64,000 bases of DNA from Pratylenchus scribneri. Lineage: Eukaryota; Nematoda; Chromadorea; Rhabditida; Pratylenchidae. Below the pieces are notes generated by a model. It did not search any database. It saw nothing but the letters and a program-made list of their open reading frames with translations, and was not told the DNA's origin. The position numbers and the translations under genes are program-made. The number at the start of each line of letters is the position of its first letter. The stretch's first letter is position 1. Positions 24,034 through 36,394 of this stretch are shown one piece after another. Location: positions 806,001-870,000 of the forward strand of contig JAQSEB010000014.1 of NCBI GenBank assembly GCA_030063045.1. Reading direction: 5' to 3'.

Positions 24034-24920
24034 ATTTATGCATTAACTTTTTAGTTTTCCTTGTGTAACACATATAATTTATAGAATTTTCTCTAAAAAA
24101 TTGATAAAAAAAAAGTTTATGGAAATAAATAAAATGTGAATTGTGAATTAACTGAATTTGGCATTCCTAATGTGAAAAGTTGACCTTTTTGTCGGACAAA
24201 TTAGCGTTAAATATTAATGCAAAAAGCAGAAATAGCAAAGTCAAAGCAAATCCCACATAGAGCAAATCCTTTTTTCTTTGCCAAAGTCAACTTTGTATGG
24301 ATTATCGGGCTTCGTCTCCTTTTTGTGCTTAAAAATAAAAGCATTACAGCTGTCAGCAGCTTGTGCCGATGCCGACCTATATAAAAAATTTCAATGCAAT
24401 GTGCAAAACAAGGAGAATTAGTTAAATTTTAAATTTATTTAACATACTTTTATGTTTATTTGGTAACAAATGTCAGAAAATTTTTCTCTTTATAATCTCA
24501 TATTCTTTTTATCTCTCATTTTCGACGAACGAAGAATTTCGTTTTTCGTTCGAATTTCGTTTTTCGTTCGTTTCGTTCCCAGATTCCATTCACGATTGAA
24601 CCGAGTCGAGATTCTAGTGCTCATCACTCTCATCTCATCAGTCATAAGCACAAAATTAATACTTTTTAAAGAAGTATCTAATTTACCTGTTCATTAACTT
24701 AAAAGTTCTGCTGAATGTTTTTTTTTATTGGAAGGCTTAAAACAACCCAAATTAGAGGAAAGAAAGATATAAAAAGCCGCACATAAAAATAATCTATTCT
24801 ATTCTAATTTCTAACATTTAAAAAATTATAGACATCCAGACCAAGGCATCATATAGCAATTTGCGTATTATTAATTGCTATTTATTTATTTTACATTTAC
24901 AACTAAAACAATTCGAAGCA
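24034..24920. promoter_or_regulatory. Divergent promoter region with an 18-bp direct repeat
   Basis: This 887-bp region separates the pitp-1 (-) and PPM1G (+) start codons. At about 24534-24573 the sequence gaatttcgtttttcgttc occurs twice in tandem, preceded by acgaacgaag, so short inverted matches to cgttcgt are present. No promoter motif is assigned. Confidence 0.4.
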
Positions 24921-27900
24921 ATGGGCGCCTATTTATCGAAACCAGAAAAGGAAAAGACGCATGAAATCGGCGAAAATGAGTTGATCCGATTTTCGTCTTG
25001 TTCAATGCAAGGATGGAGAATCAACCAAGAAGTGAGTTCCGGGCAATTCAAATTACTTTTTTACTTTATTATTGTTTAGGACGCACACAATTGCATTGTC
25101 GATTTTGCACCTGGGATCAGTTTCTTCGCAGTTTACGATGGACATGGAGGTTTTTTTAAAAAAAAAATATTTAATGGAAAAAATCAATAAAATGTTAAGG
25201 TCGCGAAGTGTCAAAATATTTGGCCGAAACTTTTCCAAATTATCTGAAGGAGAAGGATTTGCTCGCCAATGACAATGTCCAGAAGAAATTGGAGGAACTT
25301 TTTGTTGATTTCGATGCAAATTTGTGCAATGAGGAAACTATCAAAATTATGAGCAAAATGAAGGAAGAGGAGAAGAAGACCGACGAAATTGTTGACACAG
25401 AAGAGGCCGAGCAAAAGGAAAAGGAAGCATTATACGGTTTTATTTATAAAAACAATTTAAAATAAATGATTAATTCAGAGGAGGCGATCGCACTTTCCCA
25501 GGAAGCCAATGTTAGTCTGGAAACAATAATCAAACAATACGCAAAATGCCGCACATTTATCATGGAAAAGTCGGCCGAAGCAGAAGGTTCACGGGGAAGC
25601 AAACGGGGAGTGAGTGCTCCATCGCCACAAATATTGAAACGTCGAAAAGTCAAGGACGGAGAAGTGGTGGACACGAAAGAAGGTTATTATATTAAATTAT
25701 ATGAAATAATACAAAAATCCATTAAATAAAAAATCGGACCTTTCAACTGGCCGACACCTCAACTGGGCGCCGTTGCTTGTAGCTCATTTAGGACGAAATT
25801 GATATAGATGATTTTGGTGCCAAATTAGAGCGCACTTCTGGCTATTGATAGATAAAAATAAAAGATTTATTTGATTTGGTTAAGATTTGGTGAAATTGTG
25901 TTCAAAAAACCACCAAAAATTCGCGAATAATTTTTTAATGGTTTTTTAGTAAAAATCATCGGTTTCGTCTTTAATGAGCTATTAACAATGGCGCCCGATT
26001 GTAGTTTACCATTAAAAATTATGTTAAAAATGCAACTAATTAAAATTTTACCAATTTTTTAAAGGTGTTGAAGAAAATGGCGATGATCAACAGAAGAATG
26101 GAAAGAATGACGAAAAAATGGATGTGCAAAAGGAAAATGAGAAGGATGACAAAAGTGCAGAAAATTTGAAGGAGAATCGCACTGAAAAGAAGTGAAAGAT
26201 TAAAAAACAAAATTAAAAATTTTACCATTAAATTTAGTACCGGAAAGAATGAAGAAGTCAATGGAGAATTCGATTCAAAAGCAAAGGAAATGAGCGATGA
26301 GGAATCAGGGAATAAGTCGGTTAAATATTAATTAATGATGGATTTTGGGTAATTTTAGGGATAAAAACGGTGACCATGAGCCAACGGCCGATTCAAATTC
26401 AACAAATGATTCATCAGAAAAAGAGTAAAAAAATAATATTAATTATTTTTTAATTCAAAATTTAAGGCAAAAGATGGAATCTTCGACCTCATCATCCGCT
26501 GCTGCAGCTGAACAAGTCGAACCATCCTCTTCATCTGGGTCAGCAGGAGTTTTGGTGCGAAAGTACAAAGAACGAAAGTACAAAGAACGTTTTGGCGGAG
26601 AGGATGGCGCCATCCAATTGGCCAAAGTGTTCTTCCCTGCCGAAGACCCTTCCTACAATGAGGACGAAGACCCCGACTTTGTGGAAGAGGACGAAGAAGG
26701 CGATGATGAGGAAGAAGAGGAAGAGACTGAAGTTGATGGAGAAGGGGATGAAGAGGTTGGCGATGAGGAAGGGGCAGAAGAAGACGAAGAAGAGGAGGAG
26801 GAAGATGAAGATTTTGATGAGGCAGATTTGGGCACATTGTTGGGCTCCACCGAAGGTACAAAGGCAGGATTCGATTCTGGCTCAACTGCTTGTGTGGCAC
26901 TCGTTTACAAGGTTTTTAATTTTTTTTTATATAATATTATAATTTGTCCAATAATGAACTCAAAGTAAAGTTAATACAAATGGTTGCCCCCTACAATAGA
27001 AAGAGGTGTGGATGATGATGGTGAAGAGATCACCGGCTTTATCTTCTTCATCATCAATCCTCATCTTTTCTCACATAGGGGACAAGCTCCAGTAATACCG
27101 TAAAAAAATTTGGTTATCAGTTTTAAATTATACTCTAAAAACCGATCTTTCGACGAAAAAACATTAAATTAGTCCTTTTTGCTTTTTATTTAATAAAATA
27201 TCCATCCAAAAATTGTAGAATCGCATAATTGTGGCCAACATTGGGGACAGTCGTGCAGTGCTCTGTCGAGGCGGGAAGGCGATGGACTTGTCGGAGGATC
27301 ATAAACCGGAGGATGCAAAAGAGAAGAAGAGAATTATGGCCGCCGGTGGAAAAGTTGGCGAAGATGGTCGAGTGAATGGAGGTTAACAAATATTGATTCA
27401 ATTAAAATAAAAGGTTTTTTTAGGATTGAATTTGAGCCGTGCCTTCGGTGACCATTACTACAAACAAAAGTCGGAATTGCCTTTGGAGGAGCAAATGATC
27501 ACTTCATTAGTGAGTGGAAAATTTAAATTTATTTTTCCTTTTTATTTTCAGCCGGATGTGACCTCGACTGAAACTGTGCCGGATGATGAATTTTTGGTGA
27601 TTGCCTGCGATGGTATTTGGAATTCGATGTCCAGCCAACAATGTTGTGATTTTATTATGGAACGAATTGGCAAAATGGAGTTGAAGGAAATTACGGCGGA
27701 GGCAAGAATTCACTAAATAATCAGAAAGTTATTTAATTTATTCAGATTTGTGAGCATTGTTGTGCCAAAGACACTGCCGGTGAGCCATTTTTTAATCAGA
27801 AATAGTCAATTTAAATTCCTTTTTTAAAGGCGATGGCTCTGGCTGCGACAATGAAACTGTGTAAGTGAAAAAATAATAAAAATTAATGGGAAAGGTCCAA

Positions 27901-28600
27901 TATGGTGCCATTTATTATAATTCATCAATGGGACTAATTTTGACAATTTTAGTATCAAATTAAAGAGCAAACTTTTGGCTACAAAATGATATTGATTTTA
28001 TTTAAATTTGCTCAAAAATGATGGCATTAATATGCTTAAAACCACTGTAAATTTATTAATCCTTATTAGTAAGATCATTTAAAAAATTTATGTGTGGGCG
28101 TAACTTTAAATATTTATTTGGTCCCCTCTATGTGCTCTTGTGGCGCAATGGTTAGCGCGTTTGGCTGTTAACCAAAAGGTTGTTGGTTCGAGTCCAACCA
28201 GGAGCGGCTAATTTTTTCTATATACAATAAGATAATGGGCCTTATTTAAATATGATTATAACCTTTCAAAATTAAAAAATAATTATAAAAATTGCCTTTC
28301 TGTTCTTTAATTTGATATTAATATAGTCAAAATTGGATTCCGTCAGTGTGAATTATATTATAAAACGGCACTTGGTCCATAATTAAGCTGAAACTTGAAA
28401 TTTAAATCAAGCGAAAATTGAATATATTTTTTTGCAGAATTCTGATTGATCTCAAGAAAAATCAACGACCGAAGATCTCACCGAAAGAATGTACCTCTCC
28501 CGAATTGGCGGCCGGAACAAATTCAGAAGTTGAAGAAGCAAAGGAGGCTGATGGCGGCAAGAATGGCGAAAAGAAGGAAGAAGGCGAAAATGCCGAATAA
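24921..28600 (+). CDS. PP2C-type protein phosphatase, PPM1G-like
   Basis: The gene starts at ATG 24921 ([15 protein letters not shown], with Gly2 suitable for N-myristoylation) and ends with TAA at 28600. The metal-dependent phosphatase motifs are all visible in separate exons: [17 protein letters not shown] (25125-25150), GSTACVAL (26878-26903), [14 protein letters not shown] (27235-27275), [30 protein letters not shown] and [11 protein letters not shown] (27830-27860). The catalytic core is split by a long insertion (about 25270-26870) rich in Glu, Asp, Lys and Ser. It includes a very acidic stretch of about 60 residues at 26650-26830. A large acidic insertion between the first and second half of the core is the hallmark of PPM1G (C. 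elegans counterpart F42G9.1), a nuclear Ser/Thr phosphatase linked to splicing and histone exchange. The Asp ligands are intact, so activity is expected. The last intron contains a tRNA-Asn gene. Confidence 0.9.
25765..25996. repeat. Second MITE-like family, intact ends
   Basis: The left end gggcgccgttgcttgtagct, continuing catttaggacgaa, is matched on the opposite strand by the right end (gggcgccattgttaatagct then cattaaagacgaa), giving terminal inverted repeats of about 40 bp around a core of about 150 bp. It lies in a PPM1G intron and differs from the atggcgaaaag family. Confidence 0.7.
27893..28030. repeat. Decayed relative of the second MITE-like family
   Basis: In the last PPM1G intron, ggtgccatttattataattcatc, then aaattaaagagcaaacttttggct, resemble the interior of the element at 25765-25996. 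Ends are not clear. Confidence 0.4.
28133..28206 (+). tRNA. tRNA-Asn (GTT)
   Basis: A 74-nt cloverleaf can be drawn by eye. The acceptor stem GCTCTTG pairs with CAGGAGC (one T-G pair) and the discriminator base is G. The D arm is GCGC-AATGGTTA-GCGC. The anticodon stem-loop TTGGC-TGTTAAC carries anticodon GTT. The T arm is GTTGG-TTCGAGT-CCAAC. The internal box A (tggcgcaatgg) and box B (ggttcgagtcc) promoters are intact. It lies on the same strand inside the last intron of the PPM1G gene. Confidence 0.95.
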
Positions 28601-29278
28601 AATTGATGAGGAAATAAAGGAGGAGAAAGATGGATGCCTCTTTGGATAATTTATTTATTTTTGTTTTTCCGGTCTATAATTAGTTTTTGAATTTATGTTC
28701 GTCAAAAAGACATCATTTCATTCATTTAATTTTGACACCTTTAAAACAAACAACACTCCTCTCATTCGTTATACAACATAATTAATTTTATTGAATTGTT
28801 TGTTGCCCTTATCAATCATTTTTGCTTTTATTTTGTTCAACAATATAAACAATTCCACACAAAATCACATTTAAAATATTCTCGTTTTGAATTTGAATAA
28901 ATTTTGACAACTTTTCCACCTATTTGATTTGAAAATTAGCATAAAGAAACGAGAGGAAAAAAAAATTCTTCATGAATCCCTCAGTGCCCACATCCATTTA
29001 TCCAAATTTACTCATAGTAGTAGATGATCGTTCTGGAATTATCTCGGACGCTATTAATTATACTAGTTTGGATGGATTCTTTAAATTTATATAATTCTGA
29101 CGGTTTTTTATTGCAAAAACTTGGGTTTTGATTTTCAGTTAGAATCAATATTTTTATCTTAATTGCAATTACATAACACATACACGTTTTAATTAAAAAT
29201 GATTTGTTTGATATTTGGTTTGAACAAAGAATCTAACAATATAAATAATAAAATAAAACATTGGAAAAAAGGGGTGGA
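28601..29278. other. Convergent 3' intergenic region
   Basis: This lies between the stop codons of PPM1G (+) and NAA25 (-). It is AT-rich and UTR-like, with no coding or repeat structure seen. Confidence 0.5.
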
Positions 29279-32200
29279 TCATTTGTTGGTTCGAATGTTC
29301 AGGGTTTGCAAATCAATTGAACAAAAATTGACCATCAAATGGCAAATTGCATCGATCATCTCATTTGTAGAATCGGAAATGGCGCGATCAATTGAAACAG
29401 AAACTTGTTCAGCCAAAATGTGATGAATTTGTTTGTGGGCATTCTGAAAAATTTTGAGTGGATTAAAATATTGATTAAATATTTTATTTTCTTTTTTAAT
29501 TTAAATTCATTTAAAATCGTAATTAAAATTATTTAATTTTACTTGGGGCAAAAAATTCCTCATTATTTCATTGTCGCCGCCACCAAAATCATTGGCCATT
29601 TGTTTGCAAAGATTATCCCCTTTGAATTCTGGAGCGGAAATGAATTCGTGTATTCGGCGAATGGATTGAATTAGCAATTGGGACCGCCTATTCAATTGAT
29701 CCATAAATGGATTCTGTTAAATAAATAAATTAATATATTTAATTCAGCAGGTTAATTAAAATTATTTTAAATTACCCGTTACCCATTTACATTAACTACC
29801 AAAAATATCAAAAAATGCGGAATTTTTAAAATGCTTAAAATTCCAAATTTGATAAAATTCATTTTAAAATTTTTTCTGCATACTTTTCCATTATTTTAAG
29901 AATAATTCGGGAACTGCCACAAATGACAGCGCAGTTAAAGCCAAAAATGACACCATAGGGAGAAAATTTGTTTATATGCAAAATTGTCAAAATGAGGCGA
30001 CAGGTCAATGCCGCATTTTTGCGATAATTAGGCAACCCTAGTTAATTATTAAAACTACCTTTGATTGTTGTTGTTTCTTCTTATCGCCTTTTCCCATTGT
30101 TCCATTCATTTGTCCGGTGACTTTGACTGTGGTGGTCATTTTTTCCGCCATTAATTTGCATCCAATTAGGCAAATTGCCAACATTTCCAATGAAATTGCC
30201 AAATTCCGAATTGACTCAATCCGTCCATTCAACTCATTTATGTTAAATTTTGCATATGAATTGTGCAATTCTTAAATATTTAAATTAATTAATTAATAAT
30301 TAAAAGTATTAAACCGTTGAGATGTTCCGAAAACATTTGAAAGCATTTTTCTTGCTCTTCAAAATTTTGCTGATCCGAAAAATTCAACGCAAATTTGAGC
30401 AAATTTGTTGGCAATTGGAATAAATTATTATCGGGGGCCATTAATTTATTTAGCCGGAGGCAAACAAAACTTTCCATCATTTTTTCCTGCAAAAATTTGA
30501 TTAAATTCAATATTGGTAATTATTTGGAATTGTGGTCCCGAAAAAATTTTAATTCTTTATCAAAATGGCAAGGTATGAAAAAAGAATGCCAGATCCGTAT
30601 ATTCTGAGTTCCGAAAAGTCTTAAAAAATAATTTTTGAAAATTGGAAAATTTTTGAATTAAAAAATTTTCTGGGAATCACAATTTCGAAGGATTATTAAT
30701 AAAATATTTTTAAAAAATGGATTACCAGCAGTTCATCATTTGAATTGGATTCGCCGAATTGTTTACGGCAATCGTCGAGGGCATGGAAAAATGCATTGGC
30801 ATTTTGGGCAAATTGTTCAGTGCCAATTTGGGCAATGGCCAACAATAGAAGATGTTTCAATTTGAAAAAGGGCCTCTAAAAATTTAATAAAAAAATAAAC
30901 AAAAATTTAATCGAAATTAAACCATTTCTTTTAGCGAATAATCCCGAATTTTTTCAATTATTTGACTTGGAATGATCGAAGGGAAAACCTGAAAAATTAA
31001 ACAAATTAATTCAAATTCTCATTTTATTTAATATATTTACACTGAAATCTCGATTATCGGCCACCGTTTTCCAATCTAAAAATGTGAAAATATTTATTAA
31101 TATTTAATTGTGAATTGAAAATACCCAAAAATGGTTCATTATCGCCCAAAAATGAGGTGGCCGCCATCTCTGTGGAATTCACCGCAAAACATCCGGTCAA
31201 ACAACGATTTAAAACATCCGCCCCAACCGAGAATATTGATTTTGATGAACGAATGGCAAATTCCATTAGTTTTGGTATTTGCGAAAAACAATGATTTTTG
31301 TAGGCCGAAACCAAACATTCATTCACCTAAATAATTAAAATAAAATTAGTTAAATTTAATTAATTTTTGAACAAACCTCCCTCTCATTTGTGTCATACAT
31401 TGCTCCTAAAAATATTTATTATTATTTTTTAATGAAAGGTTTTTAGTATTTAATTTGTCAAAAATACATTGAAAATGTCGAAGGACCGTAATGGTTCAGT
31501 GGTTTGTCCTAGACCATCAAAACCTTATAAATTGTACCCACTTGCCAGATCTCGACTAACGATGAGAGGCATTGTATGGCATAGTGTCTGGTTTAGTTAA
31601 AATTAAAGGGTATATTAAACCGTTTAAACTAGGTTTTTAAACCGCCTAAACCATTTGACGGTTTTTGATTCAAATTCAATTTAAAATTGGTTAAACCTAC
31701 GCCATATTATTGCGATCTATCTATTGGTACTAGGAGGATATGGCTTTGGAGGTTACAAATCGTTCATAAAAGCATTGAACCATTTGATTAATATTTTTCA
31801 AAAAATTAAATATTTTCCAAAAATTAAATCAAATATGACTCACCCAATGAAGTATAATAAATGTTGGCTCTTTTGAATTTCCCAAATTGGTAGGGCACAA
31901 AAAAGTGAAGAAATGCGAGACTGTCGCGTTGAATAAATTTCAAATCGATTTGCCTTTCCAATGCTTCAATGCGCGAAACATCGCCAAAAATGCCTAAAAA
32001 AAAGTTGCTATTTAAAATACAAAATTAATAAAAAAAAACCATAAAGACGACAAAGTGTAATTGGAATTGATGCCGTGGAATCGGGATGGAAGGAATAAAT
32101 CCACTAAATATTTAATATATTTTTGTAAATTTGTTATTATTTTACCTCAATGAATGCAATAAGAACTAATAAAAAATTGAATTTTTCTGCCCCTAAAAAT

Positions 32201-34729
32201 TATTTAAGCCATTGAATTTATTATCGTAAATATTTTTTACCTTTTCGATTGCACAATTCCCACCAATATTGAATTATTATTTGGGCACTGGCCGTCATTT
32301 GAACTGAATTAATTTTATTTCCTTCTTCATTAGTTGATTTATTCATCATAAATTCATCAATAAATTTGGCAGTTTTTGATTTGACCATCAATTCAATTTG
32401 TTCGTTGGAAAGTCGTTGTGGGGGATTGAAATGAAAATTCAGCTGGTCCAAAAGAATGTGCGGCCAAATCTTATAAAATATTTTATGTAAAAAGGGGAAT
32501 AAAATTTTGAGACGTATCATTTTAATTATGTTTTGGTTTTTAGGTTCAGCTAATAATAATTTAGTTTTGAACCACATATATTTTAAACGGTTTAATACCG
32601 AAAACCCAAAGATGTTTTAAGCTATTTAATACCAAAAAATGTTATATGGTTTAAACGGTTTAATACCTTTAAAATTTTGACTAAACCATAATAAATTATA
32701 TGCAATTCAATATATCTATCGATTGAGTATATTGGTCTTTAATGATCTAGAACAAACCATTTTCAATCATTTTTTTCTGAGCAAATTAATCCAAAAATTC
32801 AAACCCTGTCTTTGTGTTCATCGGAAATTGTTTGAACATGTTCAATAAATTGTTTTAATTCCTCCAAATCCAATAAATGAAGAAATGGACTTAGGTCAGC
32901 GAATCCATACGGTTTATCAAAAATAACATTGACTAGGGATTTGAGCAGGGAAAATGGAATGCCTGCAAATTTTTTGCATAATTTTCGGCTATTTTCATTT
33001 AATTTACCTAATAAATTGTCAACAATTCTTTGTTCCTCATTTGGAATGTCCGCATCAAACAATGTTTTCAAAAGCATCAATCGGCCCAAAAGGAAACCTC
33101 TCCTCTCTGCTAAATTGCTTTCGGTTTCGGCGGCCAATGAACCAAAATGTTCCTCTTCCAAACGACCAATAATTTGGCTAGCATTTCTTCAAAAATAAAA
33201 AATATTGATTTTATTGATTAATTCCCACTCACCGTAATGCATTTTCTCGTAAATCCCGTTCACTGTGAAGCATCAAACAATCCGCCAAATTTTTCCAATT
33301 GCTCAGCTCTTTTGGACTAAATAATAAATTAATATTCATTATTTTATTTTCTTTGAATTTACTCTTCCAAAATTCCGGCCATTGCCCTCGCCGTCAATTC
33401 ATCGCCATTTTTGGATAATTTGTAAAAAATGTTGGCTCTTTGTTTCAAATGTTCGTCGGAATGAGTGTCGGCAAGTGATTTTTGGTTCGATTCGATCAGT
33501 CTAATTGCTTCCGTGTATTTTTTACGCGATTCAAGCACAAGTAAATGCAAATCAATTCCTTTAAATTTTATTTAATTTGGCGAAAATTTATTGAAAATGT
33601 CGAAAATATTATAGCAGTTTAATGGTTTTGGTTTGTCTTAAACCCTCACATCCTCCGAATGGTAATGTCATGGTTTGGTCAAAATTAATGAGTATAAAAT
33701 CGTTTAAATAATCTTATTAGGATTTAGGATTTGTGGTATCAAATAAACTATTTAAACTATTTTACGGTTTTTGGTATAAACCTAAATCATTTAAACCATC
33801 TTATGGGTTTTGGTTCAAAATAATTTAAAATTGATAAAATCTAAGCCAATTTAGTTTTTGGGGCTAGGAAAAATACTAAACCGTTGAAAACCATTAGAAT
33901 CTTTTCGTCATTTTAAATATTTTTTAAAAATACCTCCAGCTATCCTATGCAATTCATCCAGCGAAATTTTTTCCAACATTTTTTCGGCCAATGGGAAAAA
34001 CATCGATGCGCCCAATTTCTCATCATTGAATCCTTGGACCAAAACACTCATCAATGCCCAACAATAATAATGCGTAACTTTGGTGTCCTACAAATATTAA
34101 TTTCATCCAAAAGTATTAATTTTGTGTTAACTTTATAAAGTTGCATTGCAATTTGTTGTTGTTGCCGAAAATTTTTTGTGCGAACATGAGAATAGAATAA
34201 TTCCCTGGCCAATTGCTCATTCCCCGGATTTCTCTTCACCAACAATGCATAAAGTGCCGCTATCCTTTGTGGATTATTCAACTCCTAAAAATGGCAATTT
34301 AAAATTCATTTTATTTAATTTATTAAACTTTGTAACAATGGCAGAGTGCTTGAACTGTGTTCTCTTCAAAGTCTTGATCAATTAAATCTTTTTCCAGCGC
34401 ATTCAACACTTGAAGGGCATCGCTGGATCGATCTACCATCAAATAATAAAATATAAATTAAAATAAAATCCATTCAAAACTAACCACTCCGAATCAATGC
34501 AAGTGCTTTCAAAGCCTGAAAAATGGGTCAATTTAATTCATAAAATTAATGTAACCCTGGCAGTGTGAGTTTGTGGATGTTTTTTGAGCACTTTATCCGC
34601 CTCAACAATCGCTTTTTTGTATTGGGCACCGTCAATGGCATCATAGATTGGACGAAGGCGTCGGGCAAGAACTTGTTCTGTTGATTTTTTACTATTTTGC
34701 ATATTTGGGGATGGCAGGATGGACGGCAA
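29279..34729 (-). CDS. naa25: NatB N-terminal acetyltransferase auxiliary subunit NAA25 (MDM20/CRA-1)
   Basis: A many-exon gene starting at 34729 and ending with TGA at 29279 (last exon ends SIDLQTLNIRTNK). The N-terminal exon reads RRLRPIYDAIDGAQYKKAIV then EADKVLKKHPQTHTA, very close to the start of metazoan NAA25. Following exons keep the TPR-like helical pattern: NPQRIAALYALLVKRNPGNE, ARELFYSHVRTKNFRQQQQI, HYYCWALMSVLVQGF and LVLESRKKYTEAIRLIES. NAA25 is the non-catalytic subunit that anchors NAA20 to the ribosome for acetylation of Met-Asp/Glu/Asn N-termini. The C. elegans protein is CRA-1, which is also needed for synaptonemal complex assembly. Exon borders in the middle (about 30700-32600) are less certain. 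Three introns carry MITE-like elements. A second in-frame ATG at 34702 is an alternative start. Confidence 0.85.
31469..31800. repeat. MITE-like intronic element (NAA25 copy 1)
   Basis: The left end attgaaaatgtcgaaggacc, then gtaatggttcagtggtttgtcc, and a decayed inverted right end (attgaaccatttgattaata) are present, with interior ttaaaccgtttaaac and gatctatctattggta blocks. It lies in an intron of NAA25. Confidence 0.75.
32575..32775. repeat. Partial MITE-like copy (NAA25 copy 2)
   Basis: Family interior (aaacggtttaataccgaaaa, gactaaaccataataaatta, atctatcgattgagtata) and one end (gaacaaaccattttcaatca) are present. The other terminus is missing. It lies in an intron of NAA25. Confidence 0.65.
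33588..33925. repeat. MITE-like intronic element (NAA25 copy 3)
   Basis: The left end ttgaaaatgtcgaaaatatt and the inverted right end (ccattagaatcttttcgtca) match the family termini. The interior includes catggtttggtcaaaatta and repeated tttaaact/tttaaacc blocks. It lies in an intron of NAA25. Confidence 0.75.
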
Positions 34730-34990
34730 AAATACTTATCTTTTATCTCAATAATAAATCAATAATTATAAATAAAATTATAATTGGCAATAAATTCTAA
34801 TTAATTCATTAAATAATTTGATAAAAACTTTGCATTTTTAATAAAATTGAAATAAATTAAAAGGCAAATTTCTTTATTTATAATTGAGAGATCTGTGTTC
34901 TGTGGTCAAAATTTGAGCAACAATAAATTAATAAGATCGATTCGTATTTTATTCATCAATTTAATTTTAATCCTCTTCAAATGTTCCGTT

Positions 34991-36394
34991 TTATTCCGTT
35001 GCATTCTTCTCGAATAATGCCTTCACCGAGCAATTGGCCATTTTAAGTCCATACTGGGCTGCCGCATATTGACAAAAACCAATTGTCACACAACTCAATT
35101 TCAAATATCGCATTCCTTTTGGATAATCCTTGAATTGATGTTCCACTTGATGCCATCGTTCAACTAAATATATTAAATTTTTATTAGTATCAATCAATTA
35201 ATTAATGGTACTATTTATGGTTTTTATATGGTTTTTGATATAAAATATCAAAATATGCATATTTTGGCATAAAAGCAAAGAATTAGTGAATTAATGCATT
35301 TAAAAAGTTTCACCCACCTTCTATTTGACCAAAATGGTTGAATGTTTTTGTGAATGATTTGGCAATCCAACGGCCATTGTCATCTCGGAGTTCCTCACGG
35401 GTTTCCTTTTCTTTATGAATCCCATGTGGGAAGAATCCTTCATCGACAATGTCGCCTCCCAGAAAACAAACCATTCGAAAAGTGGAAACGGAATCAAAAC
35501 GATTTGCGACCATTTCAGAGACAACAATGGTGGGCCGGAAATTGTCCATAATGTCATCCTTAAATTTAATATTTTTTTAAATTTATTTTTAATTAAAGAG
35601 CGATAATCTCGTAAAATCGCTAACTTTTTCCCTAAGTCAAAACATAATTTAATTAACTGTGAGTCCTTCGTCGGCCAATTTGATGACAATGCCCTTTACG
35701 AAAGCATCATCATTATTGTGATGAATGCAAATGCAGGCTGGAATTGTCTCAAATCCTGTCGGAATTTCCGGTTGACCAAAAAACGCTGGTGGAATTTCAA
35801 TTCGAGCTGGAGCAAGAACTCTGTAAAAAATTTAAAATTATTTTTTCATATTTTCTGACTAAAATAATTCGAAAAATTCCAAAATTTCCATCTTTTATAA
35901 AAAAAAAACAAACCCTTCGTCAACAATCTCCTCCCCTTGCCAAACAATTGGCTCATCTGCATAACATCTCCATCTCGGGTCCAATGCCAAACTTTGCGCA
36001 TTTTGCAATTCCAAATTCCATTCGTCTTTGATGAAATTTCGGTCAAAACAGTGTTTGACTGCAATCCGTTTGAGTGATTCTGCGGAAATGCCAACCAATT
36101 TGGTCCAATCAAGTCCGCAACCATCGTAGTCCATTTTATCCCGCCAAAAGAAGCTTTGTGATAGAATTTTCTTCCATTTAGATGAGACCTGAAAAATTAT
36201 GGAAAATAACTTTAAATTAAAAATTTAATATTGAATTTCTATTTAAATGAATTTTTTTAAAATTTTTGAATTGTTTTTTTAATAAATCCAAAATTCCAAA
36301 CCAGGGTGCATGTTTTCAACAATTCTTTGCCTGGCACTCTCAGCAGGATCAAAGCCAAACCATTTTCGTTTGCCGTTGATAAATCGATGAGCAT
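34991..36394 (-). CDS. F-box protein with FBA domain (FBXO2/6/44-like)
   Basis: Exon 1 starts at 36394 and ends with CTG before a gtttgg donor. Joined to the next exon it reads ILLRVPGKELLKTCTLVSSK then WKKILSQSFFWRDKM, a textbook F-box apart from a missing leading Leu-Pro. Downstream exons form the F-box-associated domain: DYDGCGLDWTKLVGIS, WNLELQNAQSLALD, and the end segment RWHQVEHQFKDYPKGMRYLK followed by AAQYGLKMANCSVK, which matches the family pattern ending YGxRVTNSSV. In vertebrates FBXO2/6/44 are SCF ubiquitin-ligase receptors, some of which bind N-glycans of misfolded glycoproteins. Glycan binding here is not shown. The stop is TAA at 34991, 262 bp before NAA25, and the start lies 567 bp after the GRAF gene, all on the minus strand. 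Confidence 0.82.

Noticed and set aside
26439..26900. Pro/Leu- and Ser-rich antisense open frames
   Set aside because: They mirror the acidic Glu/Asp stretch of PPM1G, which is supported by flanking phosphatase motifs.
35321..35689. 122-codon minus-strand frame overlapping the F-box/FBA exons
   Set aside because: It is a shifted frame across real exons and an intron; the FBA frame carries the recognisable motifs.
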